The notes beneath the pieces were generated by a model, which did not search any database, had not been told where the DNA came from, and saw only the letters and a program-made list of their open reading frames with translations. The position numbers and the translations under genes were made by a program. From positions 111,370,163-111,434,162 of the forward strand of contig OZ020267.1 in NCBI GenBank assembly GCA_963971225.1: 64,000 nucleotides of DNA, read 5' to 3'. Positions 12,296 through 24,109 of the stretch are shown here, in pieces (position 1 is the stretch's first letter; each line of letters opens with the position of its first letter). The DNA is from Melieria omissa. Lineage: Eukaryota > Arthropoda > Insecta > Diptera > Ulidiidae.

Positions 12296-12515
12296 AAACG
12301 TGATACAAAGGAGAGAATTATAAACTTTTCAATTTTCTCACGCCCTCTTTATTACAAAAGTGTGAAAGACGGTTTTAAACAAGCGTAATCCCAATACAAA
12401 CAAAGTCACAAAGAGTGGTTCAATTAATAATATTCTGAAAAAAGTTATAACAAAACAAAAAACCAAATGTATCGTTTTTGATACAAAGCTCGATCTACGG
12501 CTAAAATCTTTGCAA
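12296..12515 (+). repeat. dispersed non-coding repeat, copy 1
   Basis: Aligns along its length with the reverse complement of about 28150-28372. Shared blocks are ATACAAAGGAGAGAATTATA, AACTTTTCAATTTTCTCA, GTGTGAAAGA, GGTTTTAAACAAGC and GATACAAAGCTCGATCTACG. No frame longer than about 65 codons and no clear TIR. Confidence 0.55.
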
Positions 12516-15358
12516 GGAATTTTTTCTAAAATTTTTAGCAAAACTCTACATTGAAAAACATAAACAAAAATTATTAAAAACGCATATTTTATTTAACATT
12601 TCACATTGAAAAAAAATTTATGAAAAATTCTGCATTTAGTTCCCTATTCAAGACTCCCTGAATTAGACCTCCCTACTTCAATTTAACAACATACTTTGCC
12701 AGCTGCTCATTTACAAACTATAAGAAATATAAATAAAATAAATGGTTTCCTTCGGTCATATGTTGACTGTACTTTTAATTTTTATACAGTAAACCTGAAT
12801 CTGAATGCATTGTACGCGCTTTCGCAGTGTTGTATTTTTTGGTTCGAAATAATCGACTACTTCACTCAAGGTGCCAAAAGTTTCTTTTAGTTAAAAGGAA
12901 TTTAGTTGGATGTTTTTTAAATAATTTCTTTTAAATATCAGTTAATTCAGTTATTTTTTTATATTTGATTTTTTTTATAGTGAAATTTGCGTTTTTATTA
13001 TTTTGAATTTTTCATCTTCAGTTAAGCGAGTGTGCCAACAAATATTTTCACATTGCTGTCAAGAAAGCCACATACTCTAAAAATTCCCAAATGTTTGTAA
13101 TTTCTTTTTCTTGTTTTTCTTTTTTTTTCTTTTTTTTTTGTATTTTTTTCATGTATATTAATAAAAATCAATTAATATTTTTCAAAGCTAAAGCAATTTG
13201 TTATAAATAAACCAAAAATGTCTTTTCTATCTTTTTTCATATTTTTTGGCCACTCGCTTTCAATCTTCACTATTCACTAAACATGTGAACGACATTTTTT
13301 TACTCTATGTGTGTTGTTTGTGTAACGCTGTTTTGGGTTCCATAAATCCACACAAATAAACAAAAAATTATGAAAAAAAAAATGCAACAAAAACTGCGTT
13401 TTGTTTTTTGTGCGTCGAAACTGAACTGAAATGTTGCACAACTTTTTTGCGAAACTTTTACAATTTTTGAACGCAACCCTCTATTTTGTGGATGATGATG
13501 TGATTTTCTATACAATTTTACACACAAAATAAATTTCATAACATTTTGTAGAGAAAAAGAGTGAGTATTTTGAATTTTTAAATTGTTACAAAAACTAATT
13601 TTTTACTGTGTTAAGGAATGTCTAGTGTTTTCAATTTTTTTGTTTTTGAAAATAGGCAAAAACACGCAAATCATTTACATTTTTAACATAAAACAATGAA
13701 TTTTTCATGGATTTTTATTTCGAAAACAAATGTTTTCTTCTTTTATAGACATTGACACTGTGAAAAACACCCAAAACTCTGGCGTCATATGCATAAAAAA
13801 ATTCATACATTTCCAGCACATTCACACTGTTCCACAGAATTTTTCGCCCTCTACTTTAGTGTTAACATTTGCCATGTCTTGCAAGTTATGACTAACTATT
13901 TTCACGTATTTTTAAGTAGGTATGCATTGTACAGATTTTTTTTAATCTAATCTGTATGAGTTTTTGTCAAAATACAATTTTTGTAAAAATACAATTTTTG
14001 TAAAAAAAAAATTAAAAAAAAAAGTTTTTGAAAAAAAAAATTTTTGAAAAAATACCAAATACTCAATATTAATGCATAAAAATCTGTTCTTTTGTTTTTT
14101 GACTACGCTAAATGTTTTTCTCTTTTCTCTATTTTTCAAAAAACGAAAATAAAACTTGAATACCCAGCGGTGTCTGCTTATTTTTGTTGTATCATACAAG
14201 CAAATGCAAGCCGAAGGAATTTTTGAAATTAACAAATAACAAACAATTTTTGCAAATCCGTTTTTTGTTTTAGATATTCACAATTTTTGCACAATAAAAA
14301 AGCGTTTTTGAAATTATCTGTTTGTAAATTTTTTGCAATTCTGCAAACTTGTGAATCCTCATGTTTTGAATGTATTTTTCTTCGGTTGTGTGTGTTAAAC
14401 AACTAATTTTTGTTTTTGTGTTGAATCACATTTTGTTTTTATTATTAATGAATTTTTGTAAAATATTTCCCATGCAAAGTGGCTCAAACAATTTGTATGC
14501 CCGTTGTTTTTTTAGGCACTTCCAGCTGTGTTATGCAATTTTGTTAGTTCAAAAAACTGAATGAATGAACCAATCAACTTTTTGGTATCTCAATTTTTCT
14601 TAAATAATTTTAATTGCATACTTTTTGGGTGTTTTATTTGAACGCATTTTAATAGAGTTTCGTTTACATTTGTTTTCGTTTCGTCCAAATGGCAGTTAAC
14701 CCATTTGGTTTTTGTATGTAAACTTTTATGCAAACTTTATGTGGTCTTTTGTGCCCCAAACTTTTTCTCTAAACCCCATTTTACTACATTTTGATGTTGA
14801 TCGAAACAACAGCATTTGACTTACTCGATTGTCTATAACTTATTTTGGCCATAAATTTGCACTCAATGCACTTAAATTTCAAACTAGTTTTTAATCGCAA
14901 TTGGGTTAAAAACTGTTGTTTATTTTAAATTAAAAGCATTTCTAAAAATTTCTGTGATGTGATGATGTTATAAAACTGAATATATTTTCTTACATTTGTA
15001 AAATATAAATGTTAAAGTTCCCCCCCCAAAAAATATGATTCTAAGTCAACAATAAACGTTTAATAAAAATCTACATAGTTGTTAATAAATACTTATGAAA
15101 GCCTTAAGCCTTATAAATAGTCATAAGTCTTTTAAAGTTATGTCATTTACTATGTTAGCTGTACTTAGTTTTAAACAAATCGAAATCCCTTATCCCATTC
15201 CGCCTTAGACAACCTCGAGTCCTGAACTTATCATATTTTAAGCTAATCTCTTACAAACTAAGCAGTAAGTCTCAATGCTAGTTAAGCTATGGAAGAACGT
15301 TGAATGCTTTTATAATTTTCAATATTAATGTTACGTACTTCCCCTCCTCAACGTTTAG

Positions 15359-18300
15359 TGCCTGGAGATCCTCAAGATGTGAAGGCAACTCCGCTAAACT
15401 CAACTTCAATTCATGTTACCTGGAAACCACCACTGGAGAAAGATCGCAACGGCATCATACGTGGCTATCACATACACGTACAAGAGATGCGCGACGAGGT
15501 AAGGTGGCCATAAAATAATGAATCGGCTTTACTGAGGTGCCCTAAAAACAGGCCTTAAAAAATACAGAACAAGTTCTCTCTAAATAAAAAAGATTCCTTT
15601 ACTAATTTTCGTCTCAAATTTTCAACCTCACAACCCGACAAAAACCCCTGTACCGCCTCGAAACGCTAATCGCCGTTCTCTCGCAGGGCAAAGGCTTCCT
15701 AAACGAGCCGCTCAAGTTCGACGTGGTCGACTCGCTGGAATTCAACGTTACCGGCCTGCAGCCCGACACCAAGTACTCCATACAAGTTGCCGCACTGACG
15801 CGCAAAGGCGACGGCGATCGCAGTGCAGCCGTCATTGTGAAGACGCCCGGCGGCGTGCCCGTACGGCCCACAGTCAGTCTGAAGATAATGGAACGCGATC
15901 CCACCGTGTCGATAGAGCTGGAATGGGAGCGACCCGCACAAACGTACGGCGAGCTGCGCGGCTATCGGCTGCGTTGGGGCGTCAAGGATCAGCCGCTGCA
16001 GGAGGAGATTTTGCCAGGACCGCAAATCACAAAACGACGCTTCAACGATCTGGAACGCGGCGTCGAGTATGAGTTTCGTGTGGCGGGCAGCAATCACATT
16101 GGCATTGGTCAGGAGACGGTGAAAATCTTTCAGACACCCGAAGGCGTGCCCGGCGGACCGCCCACCAATATCACAGTGCGCTTCCAGACGCCGGACGTGG
16201 TGTGCGTCACATGGGAGCCGCCAACGCGCGAAGATCGCAACGGCATCATTACGCGCTACGATGTGCAGTTTCACAAGAAGATCGATCACGGTCTGGGCTC
16301 GGAGCGCAACATGACCGTACGCAAGGCGGTCTTCACTAATCTGGAGGAGAATACCGAGTACATCTTTCGCGTGCGCGCCTATACCAAGCAGGGCGCGGGC
16401 CCGTTCAGCGAAAAGCGGCTCATCGAAACCGAACGCGACATGGGTCGTGCGCCCATGTCGGTGCAGGCCGTGGCCACCTCGGAGCAGACAGCCGAAATCT
16501 GGTGGGAGCCGGTGCCATCCCGAGGCAAACTGCTCGGCTATAAGATCTTCTATACGATGACCGCAGTCGAGGATCTGGACGAGTGGCAAACGAAAACGGT
16601 GAGCCTGACCGAGTCCGCTGACTTGGTGAACTTGGAGAAGTTCGCCCAGTATGCTGTGGCCATAGCGGCGCGTTTCAAGACTGGTCTGGGTCGTCTCAGC
16701 GAGAAGGTAACCGTGAAAATCAAGCCCGAGGATGTGCCGCTCAACTTGCGCGCGCACGATGTCAGCACTCACTCGATGACGCTCAGCTGGTCGCCGCCCA
16801 TACGACTCAATCCGGTCAATTATAAAATCTCCTTCGATGCGATGAAGGTGTTTGTCGACTCGCAAGGCTTCTCGCAGACGCAGATTGTGCAGAAGCGCGA
16901 CATCAGCCTGAAGCAGTATGTCAAGTCGCACACCATCAACGAGCTGAGTCCGTTTACCACGTACAATGTGAACGTGAGCGCCATACCCTCCGACTACTCG
17001 TATCGACCGCCCACGAAAATCACCGTCACCACGCAAATGGCCGCACCGCAGCCCATGGTCAAGCCGGACTTTTACGGCGTCGTCAACGGCGAAGAGATAC
17101 TTGTGATATTGCCGCAGGCTTCCGAGGAGTATGGGCCCATCTCGCACTATTATCTGGTCGTAGTTCCTGAGGACAAATCCAATCTGCACAAGAATCCCGA
17201 TCAATTTCTAACCGAGGATCTGCTGCCCGGTCGCAACAAGCCCGAACGTCCCAATGCGCCGTACATTGCAGCCAAATTTCCGCAGCGCTCCATACCGTTC
17301 ACGTTCCATTTGGGCTCGGGCGACGACTATCACAACTTCACCAATCGCAAGCTGGAGCGCGAGAAGCGCTATCGAATCTTTGTGCGCGCCGTAGTGGACA
17401 CGCCGCAGAAGCACCTGTACACCTCGAGCCCCTTCTCGGAGTTCCTGTCGCTGGACATGCGCGAAGCACCGCCCGGCGAGCGTCCGCACCGGCCCGATCC
17501 CAACTGGCCATCGGAGCCCGAGGTGTCGGTTAATCGCAACAAGGACGAGCCCGGCATGCTGTGGGTGGTACTGCCCGCCCTGGCCGCACTCATTCTGTCC
17601 ACCGCATTCATTGTCATCTACATTGTGCGTCGGCGCCGTCAGCCGTGCAAGACACCCGACCAGGCGGCCGTTACGCGACCGCTCATGGCCGCCGACCTGG
17701 GCGCCGGGCCCACGCCCAGCGATCCCGTCGACATGCGTCGCCTGAACTTTCAGACGCCCGGCATGATATCGCACCCGCCCATACCCATCTCCGAGTTCGC
17801 CAATCACATCGAACGCCTGAAAGCGAACGACAATCAAAAGTTCTCGCAGGAGTACGAAAGCATCGAGCCCGGCCAACAGTTCACGTGGGACAACTCCAAC
17901 TACGACTACAACAAGTCGAAGAATCGCTACGCCAACGTCACCGCCTACGATCACTCGCGCGTGCAGCTGCCACTAATGGACGGCATCATTGGCGCCGACT
18001 ACATCAACGCCAACTACTGCGACGGCTATCGCAAGCACAACGCCTACGTGGCCACGCAGGGCCCGCTGCAGGAGACCTTCAGCGACTTTTGGCGCATGTG
18101 CTGGGAACTGAAGACCACGACCATTGTGATGATGACGCGCCTCGAGGAGCGCACGCGCATCAAGTGCGACCAGTACTGGCCGACGCGTGGCACCGAGACC
18201 TACGGCCAAATGTTCGTCACCATCACCGAAACGCAGGAGCTGGCCACCTACAGCATACGCACCTTCCAGCTGTGCCGTCAGGGCTACAACGAGCGACGCG

Positions 18301-19705
18301 AAGTCAAGCAGCTGCAATTCACCGCCTGGCCCGATCACGGCGTGCCCGATCATCCGGCACCGTTCCTGCAATTTCTGCGCCGCTGTCGCGCGCTCACACC
18401 GCCCGATTCCGGCCCGGTGGTGGTGCACTGTTCGGCCGGCGTTGGCCGCACCGGCTGCTACATTGTCATCGACTCGATGCTGGAGCGCATGAAGCACGAG
18501 AAGATCATCGACATCTACGGCCACGTGACCTGCCTGCGCGCCCAGCGCAACTACATGGTACAGACCGAGGACCAGTACATCTTCATACACGACGCCATAC
18601 TCGAGGCAATCATTTGCGGCCTGACCGAGGTGCCGGCGCGCAACCTGCACACCCATCTGCAAAAGCTGCTCGTCACCGAGCCGGGCGAGAACATTACCGG
18701 CATGGAAATCGAATTCAAGAAGCTCTCCAACGTCAAAGTTGACTCGTCCAAGTTTGTCACCGCCAATTTGCCATGCAACAAGAACAAAAACCGACTGGTG
18801 CACATACTGCCGTACGAGTCGAGCCGCGTCTACTTGACGCCCATACATGGCATCGAGGGCAGCGACTACATCAATGCGAGCTTCATCGACGGCTATCGCT
18901 ATCGGTCGGCGTACATAGCGGCCCAAGGTCCGGTGCAGGACACGGCCGAGGACTTTTGGCGCATGCTCTGGGAGCACAACTCGACCATTGTGGTCATGCT
19001 GACCAAGCTCAAGGAGATGGGCCGGGTGAGTGCTAGCAGTGTGGTGTAGTTTATGTATTCAAATAAACATGGGTTTTTGTATTGCAGGAGAAATGCTATC
19101 AGTATTGGCCACATGAGCGCTCGGTGCGCTATCAATACTACGTGGTGGATCCCATTGCCGAGTACAATATGCCGCAGTACAAGTTGCGCGAATTCAAGGT
19201 GCGAAGGAGCTTGCAATTTTTATATATTTTTCTAGTAAACTAAACCGAAAACCTTGTCTTTAGGTAACCGATGCACGTGACGGCTCGTCGCGCACTGTGC
19301 GCCAGTTCCAGTTCATCGACTGGCCCGAGCAGGGCGTGCCCAAGTCAGGCGAGGGCTTCATCGACTTTATTGGTCAGGTGCACAAGACGAAAGAGCAGTT
19401 CGGCCAGGACGGGCCCATCACGGTGCACTGCAGCGCCGGCGTGGGCCGCACGGGCGTCTTCATAACGCTCAGCATTGTGCTGGAGCGCATGCAGTACGAG
19501 GGCGTGCTCGATGTATTTCAGACAGTGCGCATTCTGCGCGCCCAACGACCCGCCATGGTGCAAACTGAAGTGAGTAGTGAATCAATTTTTGCACTGAAAA
19601 TTTTGATTGAATTGAAATTCCACCTTTTCGCTGCAGGATCAATATCATTTTTGTTATCGTGCCGCTTTGGAGTACTTGGGCTCCTTTGACAACTACACCA
19701 ACTAA
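15359..19705 (+). CDS. Lar: Receptor-type tyrosine-protein phosphatase Lar, 3' coding exons (5' partial)
   Basis: Type IIa receptor tyrosine phosphatase of axons, synapses and epithelia; it binds heparan-sulfate proteoglycans and related ligands outside the cell and dephosphorylates proteins inside. Coding exons: 15359-15498, 15687-19025, 19088-19198, 19264-19569, 19637-19705 (TAA). All junctions are GT-AG and keep one frame. The visible product is about 1,320 residues, the C-terminal two thirds. It contains five FN3 domains (from [10 protein letters not shown] in exon 1 to the domain starting [11 protein letters not shown]), a juxtamembrane region, a membrane segment at 17556-17627 followed by RRRRQ, and two phosphatase domains. 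D1 has KNRY, the WPD Asp at 18333 and [10 protein letters not shown] with Cys at 18429 and Arg at 18447, so it should be active. D2 keeps the [11 protein letters not shown]ys (19429) but has KNRL and WPE (19327), the usual marks of an inactive D2. It ends [10 protein letters not shown], as in Drosophila Lar. Upstream exons lie outside the window. Confidence 0.97.
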
Positions 19706-20545
19706 GGCAGCAGCTTTGAACCCAGCAGCTCTTTTGGCTTTCGCATTTAAAGCAACTTTTGGCTTGAGCATTTAGCGCAAAACCCAAAAGCCACACACAC
19801 ACACACACACACGCACCCATACATATGAAGGAAAAAGTCAATTTTAATTTAATTGGATAGTAATCAGTTAATTAATTCATAATTATTTACAAAAAATACC
19901 GAACCGAACAACGGAGTAGCAGAATTAACCCTAAGTCGGTGCGCCTTGAACGCTGCAACGCATAATTTGCATTTTCTTAAGTTTAATGCTTAACTGCAAA
20001 ACTAAATGTAATACTTGAAGAGTCATCACAACTGCCGCGCAACAAAATAAACAAGAGACAGTTTGGCTGCGCCATTGAGCATTCTTCTTGAATTCGCTCT
20101 TCTGATCGAGACGATCCAAACACTAACTGTATTGAAATATGTATAAGTGAATGTACTCGTACTTAGAGAGTAAGCTAAGCATTAGAACGACACCTAAATG
20201 TTTGCCTAGGTTAACTTTGTGACTTTGTAATCCCCCCCTCCCCATCTCTAGTTAAGTTGTAAAGCATACACAATGACGGATAGGAACGGAGAAGTGGCAG
20301 AATTTGTCGTTAGTTGTGTTGTAGGCATTTGTCTTTTAAGTTATTTGTGAACTAAAAAGACTGTTATGCATTAAATTAAATCACTAATTGACTACATAAT
20401 TAATTGAATTAATGAACTAATTAATTATGACATGAAATTTCTGTTGAACTAACAGACTAAGCAAGTAGACGAATTATATATATGAAAAAATATAACAATC
20501 AAAAATAACATTTTAGCAACTAAGAATAAAGAAAACTGGGTGAAA
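19706..20545 (+). other. Lar: Lar 3'UTR (end estimated)
   Basis: Non-coding sequence directly after the Lar stop. It includes a (CA)n tract at about 19792-19812 and candidate poly(A) signals: AATAAA near 20046 and again at 20525-20530. I placed the end after the second signal; the true cleavage site cannot be fixed from sequence alone, and longer forms are possible. Confidence 0.45.
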
Positions 20546-22463
20546 TGTTGGGAAAATTTATTGCAAGAAAATTAAATTATTAACAAAAATTAATGCATAA
20601 TGTGAGGTGATGCAAAATTTTAGAAATTTGATTTTAAAATTGGTTTATTTAAAAAAAAAAGGTGCATAGGTGTTTAAATATTTTAATCAATTTGAAGAGT
20701 TTCGATGGAAAAGCGCTGAATTTTTTATATGATGTGATGGTATAGTGGCAATGAAAATTATAATCGAAAATCTATAAATCAGTTGCGGCAGACAAATCGT
20801 AACGACAGCAGAATATATGATGACTTCAAAGAACAAACAATTCTTTTGGACCTCTAAAATTTGAACTAATTTTGCAAGTATAATTGTGGTCATTGGTGAT
20901 AATTGCTTAAGTCGCTTTAAAAAAGTTTTGAGTTAGAGGTGCTGACATATATCTTTTAATTGTGCTCATAAAAGTACTTTTGAACTGGAGCAGTTATTGC
21001 CTTTGGCCACAGATATAAATGCAGAACTTCGTAGTTGTTTTAAAACCTTGAAAATTATGTTTAAGAATTGATTTTATAGCAAAATGTTGCGCATGAACCC
21101 AACGATTTGATATGTTGTGTCATTTGATGTTCAATAATGTCCAGAGATAATTGTAATCTATTCTTGCTTGAAAATCGAGAGCTTTAACATTTGTATGCAA
21201 CTTTAATATGGTTTATAAAAGGTTTTCAATTAAATTGCATTAAATTTTTTGTACTTATTTTTGAAACTTTTGACTGTTCAATGCCAACTAAAATCTTAAA
21301 AAAAAAATTTATAAAATTCAATTTAATTTTTGTAAATTTTTAATACATAATTTTCGACTTTTTACACCGATTTAAAAATATATCGATTCAAAGTTTATTA
21401 ATGGTTTAACATAACAAACTTTGTATTAGTTTAAGAATCTTTTTGATTGTTTTATGCCAACTAAAATTTAATTAAAACATTCATTTCTTGACTCTTTTTA
21501 TGTCAATTAAAATTTAAGTTAAACAAGCAATTTTAGTTTTTTTCAATTTTGTATTTTTTTATTATTTTTATTATTTTCTGTTTATATTTGTTTTTTTCGA
21601 ATTATTTCCTTCATTGAGTGAAATAACTAAAATCGCAGAATCTCAATTATAAAGTCATATTAAAGCGCTTTAATTTTAAGTATGTAAAAATGTTTTAAAC
21701 TTAAACACAGTAAACTTAAACTTTTTTAATTGAATTGAACTAGTTTCCCATAATTTTTCTATGACTCAAAGCCATAGACCACAGAAAGCCATAGCCAACA
21801 AATGAATAAATCTAAACTAAACAAAACTAGCAAATAGAACCAATGAAAATCCTATAGATGAACAACAACAATTATGTATATGAACAGGCAGCTCTTCCGC
21901 TACAATCAGTCATTCATCATGATGAACACAACAAAGTATGGACTTTTTTTGTAAAAATATTTTAATGCAGTTGAAAATCACTTGAGAATAGAAATGATAA
22001 CAAAATACAAAAAACAAATAAATATATAAATTTGTACAAGTGTAGGAATTTTTGTTTAGTTTTGGCAGCCGAGTGTAAAGGAACGCAGCTTTATTTTTTT
22101 CTAACAACCATACTGTCCAAATAATGTAATGATTTTCTTAATATTTATTTGTAATTTTTGCCCATACGCTTGCTTAAGTCTTCTTAAAACCTATGGACTT
22201 TGTATAGAACGAACAATGCAATAATATTTAACGGCGAACAGATTCGTTATACGTCTATTTCTGGCAATTATTTGAAGATTTATCTGAACAAATTTTGTAT
22301 AATTTATTACATAAATTTATAATATAAGAGAAAAATTTTTATTAATTTCGTTTTTAAGGTGAAATGTACATTTATTTGTAGAGTTTATTATTTGTGCGCG
22401 GAAATAAAAATCAATTTTAACAAAGTTTTTCATATTTTTTATTTAAAACAATATACGAATATA
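20546..22463. other. AT-rich intergenic stretch, nothing recognised
   Basis: No splice-flanked frame, TIR or RNA gene was seen. Repeated short T-rich motifs such as ATGCCAACTAAAAT (near 21281 and 21455) are low-complexity echoes. It could still be extended Lar 3'UTR. Confidence 0.5.
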
Positions 22464-24103
22464 CAGCTGCGGTCAAAATAATAGTAGTACGCATACAACG
22501 AAAAGAAAATTAAGAAAAAATAATCTGCTTTTTTTTACAAATATTTATTTTGTATTTTTTTTAACAAGTTATATGTGTTAACAATGCAATCATAAAAGAA
22601 AACTTAAGAATTAAACTCAGTTTGGTTTGATTTAAATTAAATGCGTCAAAAGCTCCAAAATATGGACGGTCAAAAAAATAGTAGTTCGCTTTACTTTCAT
22701 AAAAATGAAGCAAAAATTATGTTTCATTTTAAAAGATTTAGTGGTTAAATAGTAATAACGTAATTTTTCTTCAAATTAATATTTAGTTGCGTGACTGTTG
22801 TTTGGCTATTACTGCAGCACAGAGCCGATGCATTGAAATAACCAAATTTTCATATCTTTCTCTAGGGGCGTGGTCTACTGCTTCTCAAAGTTGATTATTA
22901 TTTAAAAGATTATTGTGAGCAACTGCTCTCTTCACGTCACACCACAAATTTTTAATTATATTGAAGTCTGGTGATTGTGCGAGCCATTCCATAACCCTAA
23001 TCCTGCTTTTGCGAAGCTCCTTTCGTGCGACCTTTCTTGTATGCTTTAGGTTATAATCCTGTTGGAAGACCCAAAGCATTGGCGTTTTTTCACTGACATA
23101 CGGTAGCACGATTTCCTGCAAAATTCGTACACATACACATCGATCCATCGTTTTCTTGATCAAATAAATAGCGCCACTCCATAAAACGTAGGACATGCAT
23201 TTATTTATTCAGCATGTCTTACGTTTTATGGAGGTGGCGCTATTTATTTGATCAAGAAAACGATGGATCGATGTGTATGTGTACGAATCTTGCAGGAAAT
23301 CGTGCTACCGTATGTCAAATAAATAGCGCCACCTCCATAAAACGTAAGACATGCATTTATTTATTGAGCATGTCTTACGTTGTATGGGGGTGGCGCTATT
23401 TATTTGATCAAGAAAACGATGGATCGATGTGTATGTGTACGAATCTTGCGGGAAATCGTGCTACCGTATGTCCGTGAAAAAACGCCAATGCTTTGGATCT
23501 TCCAACAGGATTATAACCGAAAGCATACAAGCAAGGTCGCATGAAAGGAGCTTCGCAAAAGCAGGATTAGGGTTATGGAATGGCTCGCACAATCACCAGA
23601 CTTCAATATAATTAAAAATTTGTGGTGTGACGTGAAGAGAGCAGATGCTCACAATAATCTTTTAAATAATAATCAACTTTGAGAAGCAGTAGACCACGCC
23701 CCTAGAGAAAGATATGAAAATTTGGTTATTTCAATGCATCGGCTCTGTGCTGCAGTAATAGTCAAACAACAGTCACGCAACTAAATATTAATTTGAAGAA
23801 AAATTACGTTATTACTATTTAACCACTAAATCTTTTAAAATGAAACACAATTTTTGCTTCATTTTTATGAAAGTAAAGCGAACTACTATTTTTTTGACCG
23901 TCCATATTTTGGAGCTTTTGACGCATTTAATTTAAATCAAACCAAACTGAGTTTAATTCTTAAGTTTTCTTTTATGATTGCATTGTTAACACATATAACT
24001 TGTTAAAAAAAATACAAAATAAATATTTGTAAAGAAAAGCAGATTATTTTTTCTTAATTTTCTTTTCGTTGTACGCGTACTACTATTATTTTGACCGCAA
24101 CTG
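22464..24103. mobile_element. Tc1-like fold-back: two inverted copies of the transposase 3' half
   Basis: TA at 22462-22463 and 24104-24105 frames the element. Each end reads CAG(C/T)TGCGGTCAAAATAATA inwards. The left arm (22464 to about 23212) and right arm (about 23354-24103) are near-identical inverted copies of the same Tc1 3' end. Each arm encodes the transposase C-terminus. Left arm, minus strand: GAIYLIKKTMDR, WVFQQDYNLKHT, EWLAQSPDFN, then IIKNLW, with 34 residues between the Asp and the position of the catalytic Glu, which is Lys in both arms. The right-arm copy also has a stop after SKVA. The centre (about 23213-23353) is itself a smaller palindrome. No 5' half is present, so it cannot be autonomous. 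Confidence 0.85.
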
Positions 24104-24109
24104 TATATA

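Larger units (their letters stand above)
1..15358 (+). other. Lar: presumed large intron of Lar (no exon seen)
   Basis: The first recognisable Lar exon, at 15359, opens in the middle of the ectodomain: the Ig domains and first FN3 domains of the protein are missing. Its acceptor needs an upstream exon that is not in the window. I read this stretch as intron, an inference from known fly Lar structure. I found no splice-flanked coding exon in 1-15358. It holds CA/TG microsatellites (for example about 3423-3455 and 4005-4020), AT-rich sequence, three blocks of diverged tandem repeat and several transposon remnants listed separately. Stretches 1-1402, 2920-4848, 5931-8210 and 12520-15358 show nothing else I can name. 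Confidence 0.55.

Noticed and set aside
17561..18742. 393-codon second plus-strand frame overlapping Lar
   Set aside because: It is frame-shifted relative to Lar, Arg/His-rich and without domains; an artefact of third-position GC.
15699..18977. Long minus-strand open frames (up to 501 codons) opposite the Lar exon
   Set aside because: They are mirror frames produced by GC-rich codon use on the Lar coding strand. They have no family motif, and the plus-strand protein is unambiguous.
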